A stretch of 43,054 nucleotides of DNA from JAGPUQ01 sp947084925 (lineage in GTDB: Bacteria; Pseudomonadota; Gammaproteobacteria; Pseudomonadales; Porticoccaceae), in assembly GCA_947084925.1 (NCBI GenBank), contig CAMTUJ010000036.1:1-43054 (forward strand). Reading direction: 5' to 3'. Made by a program: the position numbers and the translations under genes. This document shows positions 31,802-39,225 of the stretch, piece by piece. Numbering within the stretch: the stretch's first letter is position 1; each line of letters begins with the position of its first letter. The notes under the pieces are model-generated. The model was not told where the DNA came from and ran no database searches. It saw only the letters and a program-made list of their open reading frames with translations.

Positions 31802-33091
31802 CTAGTGATCGCTGATCCTCAGGCTCTGTCCGGGACGCAGCGCCTGCGGGTCGTCGATGTCATTCCAGCGCATCAATGCCTTTGGGCTGACATTGAAACG
31901 GCGCGCGATGGCCCACAAGGAATCTCCAGCCTTTACGCGATAGCCCGCTGTCCGCGCTTTAGCGGCAGGCGCTTTGGTGTGCGCGGCTTCAATTGGCGTT
32001 GGTTGCGAGTGCATCGGTGATGTCGACGTCGTGGCAGCGGGGGCATTCACAAGAGCGGCTTCGAACCGCTGCGCGGCATTCAACGGCATCAAAATTTGGT
32101 ACTGACTCTGTGGTGGCGTGATATCGCGCTTGAGCCCGGTGTTTAACCGCTTCAGTGTGTCGTAATCGACTTCGGCGAGTTCGGCGGCACGTGCCAGGCT
32201 GATCTGCTTTGGCGCAGTCACAGACTCCAGCGGTCGACTGTGGTCCAGGAGCGATAATCTCAGCTGGTTTTCTTCAGGATTCTGGAACATGCGGGCGAGT
32301 GCCAGGAACCGGGGGACGTAGGAGCGGGTGTGCTCCGGCAGATCCAGCGCCCAGAAATCGGTGTCTTTCCCCTGCTGGATATTTCGTTGGATTGCCTTGG
32401 ATACGGTGCCTTCGCCACTGTTGAAAGCCGCGAGCGCCAATAGCCAGTCGCCGTCAAAGACTTGGTGCAAATGGCCGAAATAGCCGATGACCGCATCGGT
32501 TGAGCGCACGACGTCCTGGCGCCCGTCGTACCACTGATCGCGCTTAAGCCCGAGCACGTCGCCGGTACGGGGTTGTATCTGCCACAGTCCGGCAGCGCCG
32601 CTGGCCGATATCGCACGGGGGTCGTAGGCGCTTTCCAGAAATGGCAACAACGCCAGCTCGGGCGGAAAATCGCTTTCCATGAGGCGGCGCGTCACGTAAG
32701 GCAGATAAAGGGATGCACGTTCGGCGGCGGCCGTCACGACGCGAGGGTTGTCGCGATATTTTTGCATTTCCAGGTCAATGGACGGCCCGGTTGCGTCGGG
32801 GGCGAACGTCATGTGCTCGCTCATCGCTCGCCATGTATCGACGCCTGCAATGCTGTCGTCGCTCCAGATGGCCTTGGGCGGCGGCAGGTAAGGCTCATTT
32901 GCGGGGGGAGGCAGGCGCTGATCGGCGGATGCCATGTCCCGGGGAAGGTTTTTTGACTCGGTGGCGACGACGCCCCCTGGTCCAGCCGGATCAACCGGCC
33001 GCGATGTGTCGGTAATCGAATGATGTGAAGACACACAATGTGCCAGGAGAATGCCGCTGAACGCTAAAAGCAGAAGATTTCTGGGGGTCAT
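31802..33091 (-). CDS. mltD: Membrane-bound lytic murein transglycosylase D
   Basis: 429 residues. The SLT domain has catalytic E153 in 'LPFLESAYDP', then 'SGAAGLWQIQPRTGDVLGL' and 'ALAAFNSGEGTVSKAI'. A LysM domain closes the protein (about 384-429, 'YRVKAGDSLWAIARRFNVS'), and a degenerate LysM-like stretch ('AAELAEVDYDTLKRLN') precedes it. It cleaves peptidoglycan glycan strands in the periplasm. The signal peptide ends 'GILLAHC19', where a lipobox would need Gly, Ala or Ser before the Cys, and here it is His, so lipidation is uncertain. ATG 33091 is preferred over GTG 33115. It is divergent from the methyltransferase-rnhA-dnaQ genes, as in E. coli. Confidence 0.93.
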   Translation of the reverse strand: MTPRNLLLLAFSGILLAHCVSSHHSITDTSRPVDPAGPGGVVATESKNLPRDMASADQRLPPPANEPYLPPPKAIWSDDSIAGVDTWRAMSEHMTFAPDATGPSIDLEMQKYRDNPRVVTAAAERASLYLPYVTRRLMESDFPPELALLPFLESAYDPRAISASGAAGLWQIQPRTGDVLGLKRDQWYDGRQDVVRSTDAVIGYFGHLHQVFDGDWLLALAAFNSGEGTVSKAIQRNIQQGKDTDFWALDLPEHTRSYVPRFLALARMFQNPEENQLRLSLLDHSRPLESVTAPKQISLARAAELAEVDYDTLKRLNTGLKRDITPPQSQYQILMPLNAAQRFEAALVNAPAATTSTSPMHSQPTPIEAAHTKAPAAKARTAGYRVKAGDSLWAIARRFNVSPKALMRWNDIDDPQALRPGQSLRISDH

Positions 33092-33514
33092 CGTTGGAAG
33101 TTCTCTCGTGATCACGCCAACTGGTCAGCTTCCTGCCAAGGTGTCCTTCCCGCCATTCCGGGCGGTAGCTGTTCTCAGTTGCTCCGCAATCAGTGCGGTA
33201 ATCCAGGGGTAACTGCTGGTTTTGCGAGCCGTCAAATAAAAGCCTTGTCCGCTTGGTAGACTTGGCGGCCGAGTATCGGGGCGCGATGGCAAACTCGGGT
33301 AGAATCTCGCTACTTGTTCCGGGCTGCCCGTCCGGAGTCTAACGGTTGGCCCGCCGGGCCGCAAATCGCCGCGCGCGCCAACGCGATGGGTGGGAGGCTT
33401 GGTCGTTGACCGCGACTTCCGGGACTGGCCGGGTTTTCAAAGGCAGGCAAAGGAGTTGATGGCAGTGATTGCAGGTTGCCCTTTTCGAACCCCCATTTGC
33501 AGGATCGGCGTGGT
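33092..33514. other. Divergent intergenic region, mltD / methyltransferase
   Basis: 423 nt without a convincing long gene. It holds a perfect palindrome GGCCC-GCC-GGGCC near 33347-33359, a lone TAGAAT at 33300-33305 with no matching -35, and a 22-codon frame with a strong ribosome site at its right end (listed separately). Open frames on the minus strand here are low-complexity and were not accepted. Confidence 0.5.
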
Positions 33515-33527
33515 ATGGCGCGACTGA
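33459..33527 (+). CDS. Possible 22-residue leader peptide
   Basis: ATG 33459 is preceded by AAAGGAG at an ideal distance, the best ribosome site in this gap. The frame is 22 codons long (starts M-A-V-I-A-G-C, ends V-V-W-R-D) and its stop lies 13 nt inside the methyltransferase gene, whose own ribosome site is poor. This is the arrangement expected for translational coupling. The peptide resembles nothing I know. Confidence 0.35.
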   Translation: MAVIAGCPFRTPICRIGVVWRD

Positions 33528-34327
33528 CCAATTGCGTCTCCAGCCGCTACCGCGTGGCGGCTGCCTCGGCTAGCCAGGCCGCAATGTTGCGGTGGTTCGA
33601 CGCGCCCACGGGTCAGCGCATCCTTGAGGCGCAACGAAGTCTTTGCCGGGGCCTCTCGGTGCCGCCCGGTTTCCGCTTGGCCCACCTCGGTGTGTCTCCG
33701 CGCCATGGAGTTGCCGACTGTTTTACGCAGCCGTGCCGGTTCACCTTTGTCCAGGAGACCGACGCGGGGGTTGACGCGGTGAGCGGCTTTGATGCGCTGC
33801 CGTTGCCTTCGGATACCTTCGACGTGGTCGTCCTCCATCATGCGCTGGATTTCTGCCAGCAGCCGCAACGGGTTCTGGCTGAGGCGGCGCGAATAATCCG
33901 GCCCGGTGGCCGTATCGTCCTGATCGGGTTCAATCCGTATTCGTTGCTGGGTCTGGGTAAATGGCTGCTCGCCCCGTGGCACGCGGCGGGAGTGTGGCGC
34001 CACAACAGCCTGCGCTCCTCCCGGGTCTGCGACTGGCTGGTTTTGCTGGGCTTTGGACTTGATTCCGAGTCGGAAGTCAGCCGATCCGGTGCGGCACCCT
34101 GGTGTCGGTTGACGAAGTTGCCGAAGCGGACCCTCCAACGTTTGTCACTCAGCGGGCCGGATACTTTTTACGTGTTGACGGCGTACAAACGGGCCATTCC
34201 ATTACAGCCGCATTCGAATCTCCCCTGGTTGCCGCGGCGCCTCACCAGCATGGGAGCCGCATTGAATCGCACGCGTGCGGCGGAAGCGCCGGGCAATGGT
34301 GTCTACCGAGGGCGCAAACGCAGATGA
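33515..34327 (+). CDS. YafS-like SAM-dependent methyltransferase
   Basis: 270 residues, class I methyltransferase fold. Instead of a classic glycine-rich motif I it has 'RLAHLGVSPRHG'; later motifs are 'FDALPLPSDTFDVVVLHHALDFCQQPQRVLAEAARIIRPGG' (about 89-130) and 'GFNPYSLLGLGKW', the last matching E. coli YafS ('GFNPISFMGLRK'). The substrate is unknown in E. coli too. ATG 33515 is chosen, with only a distant AGGA upstream. Its stop overlaps the rnhA start (ATGA). The conserved block mltD / (gloB) / yafS / rnhA / dnaQ supports the identification; gloB is absent from this position. Confidence 0.82.
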   Translation: MARLTNCVSSRYRVAAASASQAAMLRWFDAPTGQRILEAQRSLCRGLSVPPGFRLAHLGVSPRHGVADCFTQPCRFTFVQETDAGVDAVSGFDALPLPSDTFDVVVLHHALDFCQQPQRVLAEAARIIRPGGRIVLIGFNPYSLLGLGKWLLAPWHAAGVWRHNSLRSSRVCDWLVLLGFGLDSESEVSRSGAAPWCRLTKLPKRTLQRLSLSGPDTFYVLTAYKRAIPLQPHSNLPWLPRRLTSMGAALNRTRAAEAPGNGVYRGRKRR

Positions 34328-34773
34328 CCGCCGCCAGCAAGCGCGTCGAGATATTCACCGATGGTGCCTGCCGCGGCAATCCCGGTCCTGGCGGTTGGGG
34401 AGTGCTGCTGCGCTACGGCGGCCGCGAACGGACCCTTCATGGCGCGGAAAGGCATACGACCAATAATCGGATGGAATTGCGAGCAGCCATTGAAGGACTG
34501 GCAGCACTCAAGGAGCCCTGCCAGGTGACGCTGACGACGGACTCCGAATATGTGCGCCAGGGCATTACCAAGTGGCTCGCGGCCTGGAAGGCGCGCGGCT
34601 GGCGCACGGCCAGCAAAGCGCCGGTCAAAAATCAGGACCTATGGCATCGGCTCGATGCCGAGGCGGCCCGTCATCAAATTAGCTGGTGTTGGGTCAAAGG
34701 ACACACCGGACACCGGGAGAATGAACTGGCCGACGCCATGGCCAACCGTGGCATTGATGAACTGGAGGACTGA
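34324..34773 (+). CDS. rnhA: Ribonuclease HI
   Basis: 149 residues. The four catalytic carboxylates are present: D13 ('IFTDGAC'), E51 ('NRMELRA'), D73 ('TTDSEYV') and D137 ('ENELADAMA'), along with the basic protrusion helix 'ITKWLAAWKARGW'. It removes RNA from RNA-DNA hybrids during replication and R-loop removal. It overlaps the methyltransferase stop by 4 nt and abuts dnaQ with no gap, so the three genes are surely co-transcribed. No insertion or loss is seen compared with E. coli RnhA (155 residues). Confidence 0.97.
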   Translation: MTAASKRVEIFTDGACRGNPGPGGWGVLLRYGGRERTLHGAERHTTNNRMELRAAIEGLAALKEPCQVTLTTDSEYVRQGITKWLAAWKARGWRTASKAPVKNQDLWHRLDAEAARHQISWCWVKGHTGHRENELADAMANRGIDELED

Positions 34774-35523
34774 GTGAGGCAGATCGTACTGGATACCGAG
34801 ACTACCGGCCTCGAGGTCGATCAAGGCCATCGCATCATCGAGATTGGCTGCGTGGAACTGATCAATCGCCAACTCACCGGCCGTCGCTTTCATCACTATC
34901 TCGATCCCGAGCGGGCCATCGACGCCGGGGCCGAGAGCGTTCACGGAATCAGCGCCGCCGATCTGGTCGGCAAACCCCGGTTTGCGCAAATTGCCGACGA
35001 GTTGCTGGAGTTTCTCGGGACTGCGGATCTGATCATCCACAATGCGCTGTTCGACCTGGGTTTTCTGAACCGCGAACTGGAGCTTGCGGGAAGCGGACAC
35101 GCACCCCTGCAGCAAGGGCGCACGGTCATCGATACGCTACAAATGGCGCGTGGACTGCATCCGGGGCAAAAGAACAATCTCGACGCACTGTGCAAGCGTC
35201 ATGGCATCGACAACAGCTACCGGGAACTGCACGGGGCGTTACTTGATGCCGAGCTGCTGGCCAACGTTTTTCTGGCCATGACGGGCGGCCAGGTTGCGCT
35301 GAGCTTCGACAGCAGTAGTGCTGCCACGCAGACGTCCGGTGTGTCCGGACACCGCAAACTGACGCAAACCCGCCCTCCCTTGCGTGTCATCGGTGCTTCG
35401 ACGCTGGAACTTGAGGCTCATCGCCTGAAGCTCGTCACCGTCGCACGCGCCCACAAAGCCTGCGCCCTGTGGCCTGAGACGCCATCGATGCCATTGCACA
35501 CTGATCCTGGCTCGCCGCGGTGA
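34774..35523 (+). CDS. dnaQ: DNA polymerase III epsilon (proofreading) subunit
   Basis: 249 residues, DEDDh exonuclease. Exo I has D7 and E9 ('VLDTETTGL'), Exo II is 'IIHNALFDLGFLNREL', and Exo III has the His and Asp of 'ELHGALLDAELLANVF'. The C-terminal tail after about residue 185 would bind the alpha subunit and is less conserved. The GTG start at 34774 directly follows the rnhA TGA, with GGAGG just upstream inside rnhA. In Enterobacteriaceae rnhA and dnaQ are divergent, whereas here they run in the same direction, as in many other proteobacteria. Confidence 0.96.
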   Translation: MRQIVLDTETTGLEVDQGHRIIEIGCVELINRQLTGRRFHHYLDPERAIDAGAESVHGISAADLVGKPRFAQIADELLEFLGTADLIIHNALFDLGFLNRELELAGSGHAPLQQGRTVIDTLQMARGLHPGQKNNLDALCKRHGIDNSYRELHGALLDAELLANVFLAMTGGQVALSFDSSSAATQTSGVSGHRKLTQTRPPLRVIGASTLELEAHRLKLVTVARAHKACALWPETPSMPLHTDPGSPR

Positions 35524-35724
35524 CCAATGGCCGCACTGGAGGCCCTTGCGCCCCGGCAAGGACGCGGCAATGGAAGGCGCGCCGGTTTTCGTGCAACGCT
35601 GCGTCGGCGCTGTGACCTGGCCAGCGGATTACACAGAGGGTCCGCTCCCTGGCACAAGGTTTTCATGGAGCCTCATGTTATCTTCTGATAGGTTACGCAG
35701 GAAATCTCGAACCCGGCAAACCAG

Positions 35725-37392
35725 ATGTCAGCGATTGAAAAACTCCATTCCGAGGTAGTTGATCTCAGTGGCGGCGAGCTTAAACGCGCTGCTGAGCGCG
35801 TGATCGAGGCCGTTGCACAACTCGACGCCAGCAACGCGGAAGATTTTGTGGCGCTGACGCGCGACCTCTGGGGTGGCGTCGCGATCTGCGAACTCAATGG
35901 ACTGCGTTTGCTGCTCGAAGAAACCCTGGCGGCAGTGGAGGACGCGCAGGCGGGGACGGTGTCCTGGGATGATCTGCGACGGGTGCTCGATGAAGCGCTC
36001 GTCGTGATCCCCAGGCTGCTGGACTATCTGGTGCGCAGTCGCCGCGATAATCCCTGCCTGTTGATCCCCGAGATTACCGCCTTGCGCACCCTGCGGCGCA
36101 AGCCGCCGGTATATGAATATCAGGTGCTGTTCGGCATTGACTGGCCCAAGTTCCACATCGGCCCGGCAAATCTATCCACCGTCGTCGCGGCGGACGACCT
36201 CAAGCGCATCCTGCACCTGTATCAACTGGGGCTGGTGAGCGTGTTGAAGGGAGTAAATCGCGCCAAGGGATACGAAATTCTGATGCGCAGCGTCGCGCGG
36301 CTGGAGCAGCTCGCGGACGCCGAATCCGAGCGAAATTACTGGGCCGCGTTGCGGTTGGTGCTTGGCAATTTTGCGAATGGAACCTTGCTCCTCCGTCCGG
36401 ATCGCGCCCGCCTGCTCGCCGCCGTGGAAAAGCAGTTGCGCTCACTGGTGGGCATTCGTGTCGGCCATACCGGAAACCCTTATCCGGAGGGGCTCTGGCG
36501 TGCTTTTCTCGCACTGTTGGCGCTGTCGAACGGGAGGGCCAGCCACGGGGACCGGTTGCCCGTGCCCAAGCTGGATTTCGACGACGGCGAACTGGAAGCG
36601 ATCCGCGTCAAAGTGTTTGGCCGCGACGGTGGTTTGGCTGCCTGGCCGCTTGATGAATTGGCCACGCGCATGCTGCGGTTGCGAAGTGCGCTCGATCTCT
36701 CGCAGGAGGACGACCCACTGCCGGCGACCCTCGTGCGGGGCATGCAGGAAGATTGCGTCGCGGTGGCGCAAAGTGCCCGCGAACTCGGCCTTGAGAATCT
36801 GGTGGCCCGCTTTCAGCAGCATGGCGATACCTTGCAACGGGCGCTCGACGAGGCGCGATCACCCGCCGAGGAAGAATTGCAGGAGTACGCCGACTCGATC
36901 CTCTATCTGGATTGCGCGGTGGTGGATTTTGCCGGCACCAATCCGGATCGCGACGATCTCGCGGCCTGGAGCAACAGACCGCTTGATCTCATCCTTCAGA
37001 CCAGCCTGCTGAAAACGGCCCGTAACGGTGTCGTGCTCGGCGCCAATGCCGTGCTGCTCGAAGCCAAAGCGTTGCTGGAGCTGCTCCAGGATGGCGTGCT
37101 TACCGACGACGGTTGGGAGGAGCTCGAAGCAGATTTCATTGTTCTCAAGGGCTGCGCGATCATGCTTGAAGACTCAGCCTTGGAGGCAATTTTCGTGCGT
37201 GCCTGGGAATTCCTGCAGACCAGCCGCTATCACCCCGCACTGGGCCTGAACGACAGCTCGCGCAACATCGAGTATTTCGCCGACATGGTGATCAGCCTCG
37301 AAATTCACCTGAATGCGGTTCGTTTCGGCACCGGGGAAAGTGGCGAGGCACTGAGGATGGCCCGCGAATGTGTCTCGGCGTTGCGCTTTTGA
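35725..37392 (+). CDS. Stand-alone protein resembling the ChpA N-terminal region
   Basis: 555 residues, predicted all-helical and soluble, with no membrane segment. The first 130 residues ('FVALTRDLWGGVAICELNGLRLLLEETLAAVEDAQAG', 'LVVIPRLLDYLVRSRRDNPCLLIPEITALRTLR') closely echo the N-terminal module of ChpA, the hybrid CheA kinase of type IV pilus chemosensory systems. No CheA kinase, CheW or receiver domain follows, and no clear phosphorylatable HPt His motif was recognised. A second similar helical module seems to occupy the C-terminal half. No pilus or chemotaxis gene is nearby. It may be a detached scaffold or paralogue that interacts with the chemosensory array. ATG 35725 has a weak ribosome site; 201 nt separate it from dnaQ. 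Confidence 0.65.
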   Translation: MSAIEKLHSEVVDLSGGELKRAAERVIEAVAQLDASNAEDFVALTRDLWGGVAICELNGLRLLLEETLAAVEDAQAGTVSWDDLRRVLDEALVVIPRLLDYLVRSRRDNPCLLIPEITALRTLRRKPPVYEYQVLFGIDWPKFHIGPANLSTVVAADDLKRILHLYQLGLVSVLKGVNRAKGYEILMRSVARLEQLADAESERNYWAALRLVLGNFANGTLLLRPDRARLLAAVEKQLRSLVGIRVGHTGNPYPEGLWRAFLALLALSNGRASHGDRLPVPKLDFDDGELEAIRVKVFGRDGGLAAWPLDELATRMLRLRSALDLSQEDDPLPATLVRGMQEDCVAVAQSARELGLENLVARFQQHGDTLQRALDEARSPAEEELQEYADSILYLDCAVVDFAGTNPDRDDLAAWSNRPLDLILQTSLLKTARNGVVLGANAVLLEAKALLELLQDGVLTDDGWEELEADFIVLKGCAIMLEDSALEAIFVRAWEFLQTSRYHPALGLNDSSRNIEYFADMVISLEIHLNAVRFGTGESGEALRMARECVSALRF

Positions 37393-37432
37393 CGACATCA
37401 TCGCCGGCGCGCGCCGCCCGGCGGCGCGGATA

Positions 37433-38098
37433 ATGACGGCGCCCGGCAATCTACCGGAATGGCTGCTGTATGGTCTGGGTACGCTCCTGTCCCTGGCCGC
37501 GCTGCGAATGCTGTGGCAACCGGGTCGTTGGCGGGCGTTGGCCTGGGCGGTCGGATGGGTCGGCATGGCGACGGCAAGCGCCCTGAGCCTGCTTGCCGCT
37601 GCGGATTTCGGGCGTTACCGGAGTCTCGTCCCGGGTGCCGTGATCGCCACGGTCGACATCGAGCAGCAGACCGCCGATCCGGGCATGGTTGACCGCGCCC
37701 GGGACAGCTCCCGAGTGCATATCGCAACGCGCGGCGGTTTGGAGCGCGATGTGACGTTGAGCGGGAACCACTGGATCCTCGATGTACAGACCATCCGCTG
37801 CCTGGTTCCGCTGTGTCCCGTCCACTTGTATCGGATTCGCCATTTTTATGCCGCCCGTGCGCAATCCGGTGACGCACTGCCCGGATATGACACAGTGGCT
37901 GTAGGTGACTCCGACAGTTTGTTCGATGTCTGGTACTGGCTTGCGCGGGTGCCGAGGTTGCGGGGCCTGGTTCGGGTCACCGAGACGGCGACAGGCAGTC
38001 TTCCGGTACGGGATGGCGCGAAGTATGAAATTCGAATCGACGCCGAGGGTCGGTTACGGACAACGGACAACGGACAACGGACAACGGACAACGGATAG
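37433..38098 (+). CDS. Two-helix membrane protein of unknown function
   Basis: 221 residues. Two N-terminal membrane helices (about 9-27 and 35-56) precede a soluble part of about 160 residues with 'DVQTIRCLVPLCPVHLYRIRHFY' and 'LARVPRLRGLVRVTETATGSLPV', which looks beta-rich and could be periplasmic. I recognise no family. The last residues, RTTDNG-QRTTDNG, are encoded by the heptanucleotide array, and the stop TAG (38096-38098) is supplied by the first GGATAGC unit. The native C-terminus may therefore have been replaced. ATG 37433 is 40 nt after the ChpA-like gene, and sohB follows, so the three may be co-transcribed. Confidence 0.7.
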   Translation: MTAPGNLPEWLLYGLGTLLSLAALRMLWQPGRWRALAWAVGWVGMATASALSLLAAADFGRYRSLVPGAVIATVDIEQQTADPGMVDRARDSSRVHIATRGGLERDVTLSGNHWILDVQTIRCLVPLCPVHLYRIRHFYAARAQSGDALPGYDTVAVGDSDSLFDVWYWLARVPRLRGLVRVTETATGSLPVRDGAKYEIRIDAEGRLRTTDNGQRTTDNG

Positions 38099-38155
38099 CG
38101 GATAGCGGATAGCGGATAGCGGATAGCGGATAGCGGATAGCGGATAGCGGATAGC
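38058..38155. repeat. Heptanucleotide tandem array, 5 x GGACAAC + 9 x GGATAGC
   Basis: Five perfect copies of GGACAAC (38058-38092) run straight into nine perfect copies of GGATAGC (38093-38155), 98 bp with no interruption. The units differ at two positions. The array covers the last codons and stop of the membrane-protein gene and ends 22 nt before the sohB start. Because 7 is not a multiple of 3, any change in the number of GGACAAC units would alter the reading frame at the 3' end of the gene. Confidence 0.97.
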
Positions 38156-38177
38156 GAGCATTGAGCGAGGATAAAGC

Positions 38178-39203
38178 GTGGGACTGGCGGCGGAGTATCT
38201 CCTGTTTTTGGCAAAGGCACTGACCCTGCTGCTGGCTTTTGCGGCCTTACTGGGGGCGGTGGCGGCCTTTGCGCGCAAATCGCGTGTTCGGGAAGAGGGG
38301 CGGCTTGAGGTACGCGACTTCAATGCCAGGGTGGAGGAACTGGGCGATACCCTGGATCTGGCCCTGGCGTCACCGAAGGCACGCAAATCCATCAAGCGAG
38401 CGCGGCGCCGTTCGCGCAAGCAGGAAAAACCGTCCGATGACAGCCGGCAACGGATCTTCGTGCTCGATTTTCACGGCGATCTGCGGGCTTCCGCGGTCGG
38501 CCGGTTGCGCGAGGAAATTACCGCTGCCTTGTTGCGCGCCCGCTCCGGCGACGAAATCGTTGTGCGGCTCGAAAGTGGCGGCGGGATGGTGCATGCCTAC
38601 GGGCTGGCGGCGAGCCAACTGGATCGCATCGTCAAGGCCGGCATTCCGCTCACGGTGTGCGTGGACAAGGTGGCGGCCAGTGGCGGCTACATGATGGCCT
38701 GTGTCGCTGGCAACATCCTTGCCGCACCCTTCGCGGTGCTGGGCTCGATTGGCGTCATGGCGCAGATTCCCAACGTCCACCGTCTGCTCAAGCGCCACGA
38801 CATCGACGTCGAATTGCTCACCGCCGGCGAATACAAACGCACACTCACGGTGCTGGGTGAGAACGGGCCGGCGGGGCGCGAGAAATTCCAGCGCGATCTC
38901 GACGCCACCCACGAATTGTTCAAGGATCATGTCGCCGCGCACCGGCCCCGGCTCGACATCAAAACGATCGCCACTGGCGAGGTCTGGTTCGGTACCCAGG
39001 CGTTGGCACTGGGCCTGGTGGACAAACTGGCAACCAGCGACGAATACCTCAGTGCGCAACTGGCGACGGCGGATATCTACGAGCTCAGCTATGTCACCGA
39101 CAAGACGCTGCTGGAGCGACTGGGGATAAGCGTGGAAATGCGGCTCGCCCAGCGGCTGCGCAGTTGGTGGGACGGCGCGCGCGAACCGCAATTGCCGGTG
39201 TAG
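38178..39203 (+). CDS. sohB: Inner-membrane serine peptidase SohB (SppA family)
   Basis: 341 residues. An N-terminal membrane helix (about 7-31) is followed by a basic linker (68-84) and an S49 peptidase domain. The Ser-Lys dyad is S168 ('DKVAASGGYMMA') and K220 ('AGEYKRTLTVLG'). SohB-type enzymes cut signal peptides or membrane fragments at the periplasmic face. GTG 38178 has GAGGA 8 nt upstream; the heptamer array ends just before this ribosome site and could influence expression. Length and domains match E. coli SohB (349 residues). Confidence 0.94.
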   Translation: MGLAAEYLLFLAKALTLLLAFAALLGAVAAFARKSRVREEGRLEVRDFNARVEELGDTLDLALASPKARKSIKRARRRSRKQEKPSDDSRQRIFVLDFHGDLRASAVGRLREEITAALLRARSGDEIVVRLESGGGMVHAYGLAASQLDRIVKAGIPLTVCVDKVAASGGYMMACVAGNILAAPFAVLGSIGVMAQIPNVHRLLKRHDIDVELLTAGEYKRTLTVLGENGPAGREKFQRDLDATHELFKDHVAAHRPRLDIKTIATGEVWFGTQALALGLVDKLATSDEYLSAQLATADIYELSYVTDKTLLERLGISVEMRLAQRLRSWWDGAREPQLPV

Positions 39204-39225
39204 CGCCGCCCCGATTCTCGCCGGT

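Noticed and set aside
33125..33364. 79-codon minus-strand frame in the mltD/methyltransferase gap
   Set aside because: Pro/Arg-rich composition, no ribosome site, no recognisable motif.
35641..35700. TGGCAC-AAGG-TTTTC resembling a sigma-54 promoter before the ChpA-like gene
   Set aside because: The GG to GC spacing is not met (TC at the -12 position), so it fails the core requirement.
38054..38419. Minus-strand frame with a seven-residue peptide repeat (SAIRYPL) across the heptamer array
   Set aside because: Any frame across a 7-bp array gives a 7-residue repeat; there is no ribosome site and it overlaps sohB in antisense.
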